NCBI GenBank assembly: GCA_013812565.1
Contig: JACCTF010000883.1
Location: 1-14,139 of the forward strand
Reading direction: 5' to 3'
Length of the DNA stretch: 14,139 nucleotides
From: Pyrinomonadaceae bacterium
Lineage (GTDB): Bacteria > Acidobacteriota > Blastocatellia > Pyrinomonadales > Pyrinomonadaceae
Numbering within the stretch: position 1 is the first letter of the stretch; every line of letters starts with the position of its first letter. A program made the translations under genes and the position numbers. Of this stretch, positions 7,782 to 14,139 are shown piece after piece. A model generated the notes under the pieces. It saw nothing but the letters and a program-made list of their open reading frames with translations. It searched no databases and had not been told where the DNA came from.

Positions 7782-8528
7782 GTGAAAGCAGAGATTCAGC
7801 AGTTAGTTGGTTTGCAAAAATTAGACACAAATATACGCCTGTTACAGGTTCAACTAGAAGCCATTCCGCAAAGGCGCGCTGAGTTCGAAAAAGAGTTCGA
7901 GCAGCGCGCCTTTGAATTTCGTGCGATTGAAGCTAGGCGCGATGAAGCCCTCGCGGCGCGCGCGCGGCTTGAAGCCGATCTGGTGCAAACGCGCAGCGGA
8001 GTCGAACGGTCCGAACGAAATCTAATGTCTTCAAAAAACGAAAAGGATTATACCGCTGCACTCCGCGAACTCGACGCGACGCGCAAACACATCTCGCAAC
8101 TTGAGACACAAACCCTCGAACAGATGGAACTGCTTGAAAAGGTGGAAGCTGAAATTCATGACTCCGCACCCGAAATCGATAAACTGCGTGGCGAGATGAA
8201 AGAAAAGCTCAAAGATTTTGAGGATCAAGCCCGGGCGCAAGAAGCTCAACTCGCCGCCTACCAGAAGGAACGCGAACGTTTGATCAAGAGCACGCCGAAA
8301 CAGATGCTCGCGATTTATGATCGCATTCGCACACGTATTCGCGGCGGCATCGCGGTGGCCGAAGCGCTTAACAATTCATGCAGCGCTTGCTCGATGAGCT
8401 TGCGTCCGGAAGTGATGACAAAAATTCGCCGCGGTGAAGAATTGATTTTGTGCGACAATTGCAACCGCATCCTCTACTACGTTCCCATCGAGCAAGCCTC
8501 GAAAGCCGTACCCGTGGTCGCCTCATAA
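7782..8528 (+). CDS. Coiled-coil protein with C-terminal C4 zinc ribbon (CT398-like, zf-RING_7 family)
   Basis: The product is 248 residues starting at GTG 7782, supported by GAGGGAG at 7766-7772 with 9-base spacing. Residues 1-175 form a long antiparallel coiled-coil hairpin, rich in Glu, Arg, Lys, Leu and Gln. The conserved turn NEKDYTAALREL lies at 86-97. The C-terminus is a C4 zinc ribbon with Cys200, Cys203, Cys224 and Cys227, followed by RILYY, as in the family. The family is widespread. The Chlamydia member CT398 has been linked to sigma54 and to secretion, and other members have no settled role, so a scaffold or nucleic-acid/protein-binding role is the most one can say. It is transcribed in the same direction as its neighbours, with gaps of about 145 bases on each side. 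Confidence 0.9.
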   Translation: MKAEIQQLVGLQKLDTNIRLLQVQLEAIPQRRAEFEKEFEQRAFEFRAIEARRDEALAARARLEADLVQTRSGVERSERNLMSSKNEKDYTAALRELDATRKHISQLETQTLEQMELLEKVEAEIHDSAPEIDKLRGEMKEKLKDFEDQARAQEAQLAAYQKERERLIKSTPKQMLAIYDRIRTRIRGGIAVAEALNNSCSACSMSLRPEVMTKIRRGEELILCDNCNRILYYVPIEQASKAVPVVAS

Positions 8529-8674
8529 ACACGAGTTGCCGCTGGTCAAAGAAGTTTCGGATAGTGCAGGCTTTGCATGGAACGGCAAACCCCTCCGGAG
8601 AATTAAAGCTTTCACTTAACCCCTTGCCCTTTAGTTCCATCTTCCAATCAATAGATAACGCACTGTTGTAGCCA

Positions 8675-10549
8675 ATGAGCAGCACGGATCGGGAAGTTCT
8701 GGTGCGTTACTGCCGCACCGACACCATCCGGTTCGCGGCAGGCGATCAGATGCAGTTGATATATGCGAAGCTTAACCGCTCTGTTCACCTGCTCGCCCCT
8801 AATCTCATCAATCTACTTGATCACTGCTGGACGTTTCGCACACTTGATCAGCATGCGGAAGGCTGGCTGCGCGCGCACGTCAACGAGTCTCAGCCGCGGG
8901 AATTGAACCCGGTCGCACCAATTCATGACCTGTTGTTGCAGTTAATCGAAGCCGGGCTGCTGATCTCTGATCGCGATTTGCTAGACCAGGTCAGACGGCT
9001 CACCCATGCCTCTACGCTGCTCCATCCTCCGGCTTCCATCAGCACCATTGGCGTACTGACGCGCGACCGCCCCGACAGCTTGCGCCGCTGCCTCACAAGC
9101 TACATCGAGAACGGCAAACGGCATGGACGCGCGTGCCGGTTTGTGGTGATGGATGACTCGCAGAGCGTCGAGATGAGAAATCACATCAGGCAGATGCTTG
9201 GCGAACTTCGCGCCCGGTGTGACGTGAATCTCGCTTATGCTGGACGCGAGGAGAAGAAGGGCTTTGCCGCTGCTCTCGCGGCGGCCGGAGATGTGCCTTG
9301 TGAGGTAATCGATTTTGCTTTATTCGGCATTGAAGAACTTGGCTGTACGGTCGGGGCGAACCGCAACGCGCTGCTGCTCGACACGCCCGGTGAATTGGTT
9401 TGCAGCGTTGACGATGATACGGTGTGTCACATCGCCCAAGCTCCACAGATGCAAACAGAGCTGGCGTTTGATGCCGCATGGGAAGCGATGAAGTTTTGGT
9501 TCTTTCCCAATCGGGCGAGCGCGACGAGCGCCGTAAGCTTCGTTGAAGGGGACGTGCTGGCATTACACGAACAACTCTTGGGCAGAGACTTGCGCCAGTG
9601 TGCCGCAACTTTCGAATCAGAAGTTAACAATTCAAACGCGGGCTGGCACTTCGATGAGGTAAATGCTCGTTCGCTGCGCGATCTTCAACATAATCGGGGC
9701 AGAGTGTTGGCAACTTTTACAGGCATCGTCGGCGACTCTGGATTGCATTCGCCCGTCAACTACCTGTTGCTGAGCGGCGATTCGCGTCAGCGGCTTATCG
9801 CCTCGGAGGAGGATTACCTGACGGCCTGCACCAGCCGCGAAGTGATACGCGCAATCGACCGGCCACGCGTGAGCGCCAACGCCTGGTGCGTCACTACGGT
9901 TTACGGCTTTGACAATCGAAGGGTGTTGCCGCCCTTCATGCCGATGGGCTGGGGCGAAGACGATGTGTGGGGATTCACCATGCAAACGTGCTGTGAAGAC
10001 GGCTACTTCGGTTACCTGCCGTGGCTGGTGGAGCATGCACCACCGGAGACCCGTATCTACCCGCCCGACAGCATCACGAAAGCCGCCACCTTGCGCAACT
10101 TTCAGATACTCCTAGCGTGCCTGGCATCGTTCCAGATACCGCCCGGCCCGGTGAGCGATTCTGAAAGGATGCAGGCGCTCGGCCGTCACCTCATCGCACT
10201 CGGCGAGATGGAGCAACTCAATTTCGAGGAGCATCTACGCCTCCACATATGGCGCAGGCAAAGCGAATACATCTCTTACTTGGAGAGTCTGCTGCGGGTT
10301 TACGGAGGGACGCCGGAGTTTTGGGCCAGTGCTGTCCGCCATCACATAGCCGCGTTACGCGCTGCGTTCGCACAGCCGGATCACTTCATCGCGCAGGATT
10401 TGCGCATCAATCGCAGCAACGACGAAGCGCGCCGGTTTGTCCAACAGTCGGTTCAAAAGTTCGGATTGCTGTTGTACTGGTGGCCCAGGCTAGTAACGGT
10501 TGCCAAAACTCTGCGCGATAAGGGACAGCGATTGGCGGCAGCGATCTAA
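8675..10549 (+). CDS. Glycosyltransferase-like protein (GT-A fold) with PqqD-like N-terminal domain
   Basis: The product is 624 residues. Residues about 25-100 resemble a PqqD/RRE-type winged helix: a beta hairpin (LIYAKLNRSVHLL), a helix after NLINLLDHC, then a last helix ending in LLQLIEAGLLI. Residues 121-250 look like a GT-A nucleotide-sugar domain: strand STIGVLTRDRP (123-133), DDS (160-162), a long helix-strand unit, then CSVDDDTVCH (243-252) with the DxD-type metal site at 246-248. A later block GWGEDDVWGF (425-434) with W450, H454 and R460 resembles the GED/H-x-x-R end of family-2/27-like transferases. The C-terminal 150 residues are helical and unrecognised. There is no signal peptide or clear membrane span. 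The ATG has no Shine-Dalgarno and follows a TAG (8669-8671) by three bases. Function, donor and acceptor are unknown; a peptide-modifying transferase is possible. Confidence 0.65.
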   Translation: MSSTDREVLVRYCRTDTIRFAAGDQMQLIYAKLNRSVHLLAPNLINLLDHCWTFRTLDQHAEGWLRAHVNESQPRELNPVAPIHDLLLQLIEAGLLISDRDLLDQVRRLTHASTLLHPPASISTIGVLTRDRPDSLRRCLTSYIENGKRHGRACRFVVMDDSQSVEMRNHIRQMLGELRARCDVNLAYAGREEKKGFAAALAAAGDVPCEVIDFALFGIEELGCTVGANRNALLLDTPGELVCSVDDDTVCHIAQAPQMQTELAFDAAWEAMKFWFFPNRASATSAVSFVEGDVLALHEQLLGRDLRQCAATFESEVNNSNAGWHFDEVNARSLRDLQHNRGRVLATFTGIVGDSGLHSPVNYLLLSGDSRQRLIASEEDYLTACTSREVIRAIDRPRVSANAWCVTTVYGFDNRRVLPPFMPMGWGEDDVWGFTMQTCCEDGYFGYLPWLVEHAPPETRIYPPDSITKAATLRNFQILLACLASFQIPPGPVSDSERMQALGRHLIALGEMEQLNFEEHLRLHIWRRQSEYISYLESLLRVYGGTPEFWASAVRHHIAALRAAFAQPDHFIAQDLRINRSNDEARRFVQQSVQKFGLLLYWWPRLVTVAKTLRDKGQRLAAAI

Positions 10550-10550
10550 A

Positions 10551-10639
10551 CGATTGCGGAATGCGGATTGGGGATTGCGGATTAGAAAATCCTAGCACGC
10601 TTCTTTTGCCCCCTTACTTCAATCCGCATTCCGCAATCG
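10551..10639. repeat. Perfect 20-bp inverted repeat between convergent genes
   Basis: The left arm at 10551-10570 begins CGATTGCGGAATGCGG. The right arm at 10620-10639 is its exact reverse complement over 20 bases, with a 49-base centre. A partial third copy of the GATTGCGGAT motif follows the left arm at 10573-10582. It lies directly after the stop of the glycosyltransferase-like gene and before the convergent DksA-like gene. The RNA would form a strong stem on both strands, so it may end both transcripts, although no T-tract is present. It looks like a mobile palindromic repeat. Confidence 0.7.
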
Positions 10640-10678
10640 AGAAGCGTCCCGCCAGCGCCCAATCTCTGGTCTTTGCTT

Positions 10679-11059
10679 CTAGAGCGTGGCGTGCTCGTCC
10701 GTATCTTGACTGGCTTCAATGATGGATTGGCACTGAGCGTCGTACCGAGCGGTTGGTAACGCTTCAAGGCGGCGCTCGTCAATCAGCTTTTCGCAGCGCA
10801 CGCAGATTCCGTAACTGCCTTCATCTATTCGCATCAGTGCTTGATCTACATCAGCTACGTTTTGCGATTCACGTTCTCCTAGCCGAAGCGCGATCTCTTG
10901 GTTAACGTCATGCAGCGACATATCGACGGTGTCCTTCACGCCATCGTCTATCGCGACCATCTCAAGCGCCGTCGCTTGATTTTCACGAACGTTCTCGGTG
11001 TGCCGCCGCAACTCGTCAAGAAGTTTCTGGCGAAAGTAGTCTAGTCGTCCTTTATCCAT
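10679..11059 (-). CDS. DksA/TraR-family regulator with altered zinc finger
   Basis: The product is 126 residues from ATG 11059; GGGGAG lies at 11071-11076, 11 bases upstream. The architecture matches DksA/TraR proteins, which enter the RNA polymerase secondary channel: an N-terminal coiled coil (about 5-80) with the tip motif DTVDMS at 43-48, and a C-terminal zinc finger YGICVRCEKLIDERRLEALP from residue 83. Two differences stand out. The tip reads DxxDxS where DksA has DxxDxA. The zinc site is Cys86, Cys89, Asp107 and Cys110, with Asp in place of the third cysteine. Asp could still bind zinc, or the finger may be metal-free. It probably modulates transcription initiation, but whether it depends on ppGpp cannot be read. 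It is smaller than E. coli DksA (151 residues), as is common in the wider family. Confidence 0.88.
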   Translation of the reverse strand: MDKGRLDYFRQKLLDELRRHTENVRENQATALEMVAIDDGVKDTVDMSLHDVNQEIALRLGERESQNVADVDQALMRIDEGSYGICVRCEKLIDERRLEALPTARYDAQCQSIIEASQDTDEHATL

Positions 11060-11374
11060 TTACGTTTCTGCTCCCCTTGTGTTCTTCCCCAACAGCCTTC
11101 CTGAGGCCGCAAAATCACTGCCGCAATTTGCGCCCGCCGATTGTAAACCAGTCGCACAGAATATGCGCAATGGCGAGAGAGAGGAGCAACAGTTCAGAGT
11201 ACGAAGTACCGGGTTCGGAGCTAACGGAAATCCCAGCGTGAGCGACTTACAACTCCGCACCTCTTACGCGGATAAGTGATGAAGGCGTGCAGCTAAAGAA
11301 CGCACAGATGCGGGTTGAAGTTACGTGCCTTTCGCCGCGTTCCGTTTAGCTTTTTGTCGGATGGTCAGCAAACG
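11060..11374. other. Intergenic region between the DksA-like and TonB-receptor genes
   Basis: This region of about 315 bases holds the leader and a possible promoter of the DksA-like gene. I see no gene in the rest: a short plus-strand frame at 11079-11279 lacks a ribosome binding site and any recognisable content. No terminator with a T-tract is visible for the receptor gene that ends at 11375. Confidence 0.5.
11140..11170 (-). promoter_or_regulatory. Possible sigma70-type promoter of the DksA-like gene
   Basis: On the minus strand, TTGCGC (11165-11170) and TACAAT (11140-11145, 5 of 6 consensus bases) are separated by 19 bases, slightly long. The implied leader to ATG 11059 is about 75 bases. 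Confidence 0.35.
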
Positions 11375-13825
11375 TCAGAAACGATACTTCAGGCCGCCTT
11401 GCACAAGGCGTGGGCTGCTCGGCAGGATGCCCCGCGTACGGTCAACGATGTATGTATGGTCGAAGACGTTCTTGACTGTAACGAAGAAGGTCGTGCGCAG
11501 CCGCTCGACGTTGTAGTTGAGTGTGGCGTTCCAAACTGTATATTTTGGAATCAAGCCGCGCTGACCATCCGCCGTCGGCTGAATCGTGTTGAGGTCATCG
11601 GCGTATTGCTCGCTTACATAGTTCGCTTCCATTAACGCGTCAATGCCCGAAGGATGTGAGTAACCGATGATCGCGTTCAGGGTGTGGTCCGAAGCGTAAG
11701 GCAGACGGTTGCCCGTGATGCTCGTTCGATTGAAACCGCCGACGCTGCTAAAGCGCACGCCCGTGAATCTAGCATCCGGCAGAAAGGTGTAAGCTCCGCG
11801 GACGTATACGTTGTGGCGTGATTTGAAGATCGCTCCAGTGTCAACTCGGCCCGCCACTTCGGCCCCCTGATGAAGCGTCTCGCCGCCGTTGGTGAGCTGG
11901 GATCCGACGCCGCCCGCGAGACTGGCGGCGACGATCTGATTTTCATAGTCCATGCGGAAGAACGTAGCCTCAAGCTTAACGCCCGCATACGGCGTGCTGC
12001 GCAATCCGAGTTCGTAGTTCCAACTCAGTTCCGGGTCGAGTTCAACAACGCCGCCCGTCGTGTTGTTGATAACATCTTCGGTGCGCGGCGGAGCAAAGCC
12101 GCGATGCACGCCGCCGAACACTGTGAGTTTGTCTGTCGGCGTATAAGACACACCGAGACCCGGCACGATTTGCGTTAGATTTGTTCTGCCAAAGACGCCC
12201 CGGCCCGCATTGGCGAGCCGGTTCGTGCGTTCGTACTTCACATGCTCCAACCTGATCCCCGGTGTGATTGTCCACTCACCAAATATAAAACGGTTCTGCG
12301 CAAAGCCGGAGTATGCTTGATTCCGGCGCTCATTGTTCTCCACTAGAAGACCGCTGCGCGAGGTGGGCGAGTCGCCGTTCTCTTGCCGCCGCTGCTGTGT
12401 TTCAAAGTGAACGCGAAGGCCAAAGTCGGCTTCGTTCCTGACGTTAAAGAGTTGATGTGTGACATGAAGGCGTGGCTCTGCGCCGAGGAAATGGTACTGG
12501 CGCAGACGCCCCTCGTTACCGCACGTCGTGTTGAGGTCAGCGATGCCTGTGCAATCCGGGTCTCCCCCTGAAAGGGTGCGAAGGCGGTTCGGGCGCTGAT
12601 TGGAATTGCTGGATTGCCGCCACCAGTGCCGACGGAAGTACGCTCCGTAAAAATTGGTGGTGAGCACTGCGTTGCTATTAAAGACGTAAGCGTGCGCGGC
12701 CGAAGCGCCGTAGCGGTCACCGTAGAATGAATCGTTTTTGAAAGGGTTCTGGCGGGGACTTTCGCGGTACTCCGCTTCGGTTAAGCCCGAATAGGTAACG
12801 TTGGAATCTTCGCCATAGTGATTGAACTTCAGTGTCAGCGCTTGCTTTGCGCCAAGCGTTGAAACCGACTTGAAGTTGAAATCATTCAAACCAAAGTGGG
12901 TGTTCTCGCGTGATCCCGCGCCCTGCTTGCGCGTGTAATCGAACAGTAGTCCAGTGTTCCGCCATGTCCCGCCGTAGTTGAGGTGGCCGTTGAAGTAGTC
13001 GCGGCTGCCGAAAGTTCCCATGACGAAACCCGAAGGCTCGATTGGCGGATTAGGCGTCACATAGTTCACCACCCCGCCCACGGTCGTCGGACCATAAAGA
13101 ATCTGACCCGACCCTTTGAGCACCTCGATGCTTTCAAAGCGGTCAATCGGCGGATGATAGTAGGAAGCGTTGTCACCGTAGGGAGCATAGGTTAACGGAA
13201 GTCCATCCTCGAGCAACAGCACCTTGCTAGAGCGCGTTGGATTTAAACCGCGAATGCCGATGTTGGGGCGCAACCCGAAACCCTCTTCATCTCGCACTTG
13301 GACGCCCGCCACTTTGCGTAGCGCCTCGGAAGAAGTAAAGGAACGACTCGTCTCAAGCAACTTCTGATTGATAATTTCAACGGAACCGGGAATGTGTTGA
13401 AGTGTTTCGGGCGTCCCCGTAATGAGTGCGGAAGTGACCACGACTTCTTCGGCAAGTGGGCCAGCCTGGAGGGTGAAATCAACGTTGCGATCATCGCCCG
13501 TGGAGAGCGCAAGTGTTTGACTCGCGCTTGAAAAACCTGCTCCGATAACCCGCAGATGATACTCACCCTGAGTAAGGTGTTGGAAAGTGAAAGCTCCATT
13601 CGCATCCGTCATCGTAATGCGCTCGATACCTGTGTCCGTCTGCTGCAACGTGATGCGCGCGTCGTTCACCGCCGCGTTGTTTTGATCTACTACATGACCC
13701 GAGAGAGAAGGTTGCTTTGATTGTGCTGTTGCGGTCAAGGAGAGCGCCAGCAACACTGCGGTCGTGTTGACAAAGTGCATGACGAGATGACGGGCAAAGC
13801 TCTTCTGGAAAGCCATATTGTTCAT
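11375..13825 (-). CDS. TonB-dependent outer-membrane receptor, FecA-like, with N-terminal carboxypeptidase-regulatory-like domain
   Basis: From ATG 13825 the product is 816 residues; AAGGA lies 5 bases upstream (13831-13835). The in-frame start at 13918 would put 31 non-signal residues ahead of the signal peptide and overlap the promoter, so I reject it. Signal peptide: about 1-35, hydrophobic TTAVLLALSLTATAQ with cleavage near AQ-S. A carboxypeptidase-regulatory-like beta domain spans 39-120, a TonB-box-like EEVVVTS 126-132, and the plug about 140-260 with PNIGIRGLNPTRS, LLLEDGLPLTYAPYG and FESIEVLKGSGQILYGP. The beta barrel follows and ends in the C-terminal Phe (YRF). The plug wording with APYG and GGVVNYVTPNP resembles FecA-type ferric-citrate receptors. 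No N-terminal signalling domain and no FecI/FecR genes are present, so transcriptional control is more likely through the Fur-like site upstream. The ligand is probably a ferric chelate, by inference. Confidence 0.93.
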   Translation of the reverse strand: MNNMAFQKSFARHLVMHFVNTTAVLLALSLTATAQSKQPSLSGHVVDQNNAAVNDARITLQQTDTGIERITMTDANGAFTFQHLTQGEYHLRVIGAGFSSASQTLALSTGDDRNVDFTLQAGPLAEEVVVTSALITGTPETLQHIPGSVEIINQKLLETSRSFTSSEALRKVAGVQVRDEEGFGLRPNIGIRGLNPTRSSKVLLLEDGLPLTYAPYGDNASYYHPPIDRFESIEVLKGSGQILYGPTTVGGVVNYVTPNPPIEPSGFVMGTFGSRDYFNGHLNYGGTWRNTGLLFDYTRKQGAGSRENTHFGLNDFNFKSVSTLGAKQALTLKFNHYGEDSNVTYSGLTEAEYRESPRQNPFKNDSFYGDRYGASAAHAYVFNSNAVLTTNFYGAYFRRHWWRQSSNSNQRPNRLRTLSGGDPDCTGIADLNTTCGNEGRLRQYHFLGAEPRLHVTHQLFNVRNEADFGLRVHFETQQRRQENGDSPTSRSGLLVENNERRNQAYSGFAQNRFIFGEWTITPGIRLEHVKYERTNRLANAGRGVFGRTNLTQIVPGLGVSYTPTDKLTVFGGVHRGFAPPRTEDVINNTTGGVVELDPELSWNYELGLRSTPYAGVKLEATFFRMDYENQIVAASLAGGVGSQLTNGGETLHQGAEVAGRVDTGAIFKSRHNVYVRGAYTFLPDARFTGVRFSSVGGFNRTSITGNRLPYASDHTLNAIIGYSHPSGIDALMEANYVSEQYADDLNTIQPTADGQRGLIPKYTVWNATLNYNVERLRTTFFVTVKNVFDHTYIVDRTRGILPSSPRLVQGGLKYRF

Positions 13826-13830
13826 AGGAA

Positions 13831-13845
13831 TCCTTTCCGAAAGGA
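13831..13845 (-). promoter_or_regulatory. Hairpin containing the receptor's Shine-Dalgarno sequence
   Basis: TCCTTTC (13831-13837) and GAAAGGA (13839-13845) are perfect inverted repeats with a one-base centre; in RNA a 6-bp stem with a CGG triloop is possible. In the minus-strand message the 3' arm is AAGGA, the ribosome binding site of the TonB-receptor start. Pairing would hide it. Confidence 0.45.
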
Positions 13846-13898
13846 CAAACCACGGGTGATTGCTCAAAGTAAGAAAGGGCGATAGCACAGGGTTGAAA

Positions 13899-13915
13899 TT
13901 GAAAATCGTTTTCAA
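13899..13915 (-). promoter_or_regulatory. Fur-box-like operator
   Basis: TTGAAAATCGTTTTCAA is a perfect 7-3-7 palindrome. Its 15-base core TGAAAATCGTTTTCA (13900-13914) matches the 7-1-7 Fur consensus TGATAATNATTATCA at 11 of 14 defined positions. It sits about 75 bases before the receptor ATG and just downstream of the predicted transcription start, a normal place for iron repression of a TonB-dependent receptor. Confidence 0.6.
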
Positions 13916-13952
13916 CAAGAAACGAGAGATTAGATAATCTCTCGTTTCTTGT
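13915..13952. promoter_or_regulatory. Perfect 18-bp-arm palindrome over the receptor promoter
   Basis: ACAAGAAACGAGAGATTA (13915-13932) and TAATCTCTCGTTTCTTGT (13935-13952) are exact reverse complements with only GA between them. The element runs from inside the predicted -35 to the predicted start point and abuts the Fur-like site. No T-tract follows on either strand, so a DNA operator or an inserted palindrome is more likely than a terminator. Confidence 0.6.
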
Positions 13953-13955
13953 CAA
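13927..13955 (-). promoter_or_regulatory. Predicted promoter of the TonB-dependent receptor gene
   Basis: On the minus strand a perfect -35, TTGACA (13950-13955), is followed after 17 bases by TAATCT (13927-13932), a weak -10 keeping the TA and the final T. The start would fall near 13920, giving a leader of about 95 bases. Confidence 0.5.
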
Positions 13956-14139
13956 GACCTTCCTTCGGAAATTTTTGCCTGTGACAAATTAATTACAATC
14001 CGCAACGAGATGGCTTTCAAACGACGTATGCACTGCTTCAATGCTGAGGTGTTTTGACCGACGGGTGTGATTGTTAGGTTTCGCTTTCACGACAAAGAAG
14101 TTCGGCAGCGAGAAGTGGGATGGTTAGTTCGTGATGACC
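13956..14139. other. Right-edge intergenic sequence
   Basis: I see no gene, RNA or strong signal in these 184 bases upstream of the receptor promoter. Any divergent gene would begin beyond the window. Confidence 0.4.

Noticed and set aside
9632..10036. Minus-strand open frame of 134 codons
   Set aside because: Entirely antisense within the glycosyltransferase-like gene; no motif.
6632..10549. Quinone reductase, zinc-ribbon and glycosyltransferase-like genes as one functional operon
   Set aside because: Gaps of about 145 bases on both sides and unrelated functions; same direction alone is not enough.
12343..12720. Minus-strand open frame of 125 codons in another phase
   Set aside because: Lies within the TonB-receptor gene on the same strand in a different frame; Thr/Ser/Arg-rich shadow translation.
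13965..13977. TTCC-TTC-GGAA followed by T-rich bases as a terminator
   Set aside because: The stem is only 4 bp, and no gene ends next to it within the window.

Overview
The window holds nine protein-coding genes (one cut by the left edge) and several palindromic intergenic elements. It has no tRNA, rRNA, CRISPR array, transposase or phage gene that I can see. The mix of genes suggests a chromosomal segment of a Gram-negative soil-type bacterium: a TonB-dependent receptor with an N-terminal carboxypeptidase-regulatory-like domain, a DUF885 peptidase, a DksA/TraR-type regulator, an RsbRD-type sensor domain, weak Shine-Dalgarno use and intergenic palindromes. Acidobacteriota (Blastocatellia-like) is my best guess from gene style and repeat style. 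It is an inference, not a match.

Layout: (1) 3-1547 (+), a DUF885 metallopeptidase-like protein missing its N-terminus. (2) 1548-1992, gene-poor with two hairpin-forming blocks. (3) 1993-2385 (+), a small secreted, very basic Gly/Arg protein built of about 11-residue repeats, closed by a good intrinsic terminator. (4) 2547-3023 (+), a stand-alone RsbRD N-terminal-like domain. (5) 3239-5287 (+), transketolase. (6) 5288-5494, a nested inverted-repeat element. (7) 5495-6472 (-), a diacylglycerol kinase/LCB5-like lipid kinase, with a composite palindrome at 6508-6572 upstream of it. (8) 6632-7636 (+), a PIG3-type quinone oxidoreductase; 7782-8528 (+), a coiled-coil/zinc-ribbon protein; 8675-10549 (+), a GT-A glycosyltransferase-like protein with a PqqD-like N-terminal domain. 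(9) 10551-10639, a perfect 20-bp inverted repeat between convergent genes. (10) 10679-11059 (-), a DksA/TraR-family protein with a changed zinc site. (11) 11375-13825 (-), a FecA-like TonB-dependent receptor whose upstream region carries a consensus -35, a Fur-box-like palindrome, an 18-bp-arm palindrome and a hairpin that includes the Shine-Dalgarno sequence.

The genes do not form one pathway. Transketolase, lipid kinase, quinone reductase, zinc-ribbon and DksA-like proteins are housekeeping or regulatory. The parts most worth following are the orphan PqqD-like/glycosyltransferase fusion, the repeat-built secreted basic protein, and the dense iron-type control region of the receptor. I do not see a complete defence or RiPP system here.
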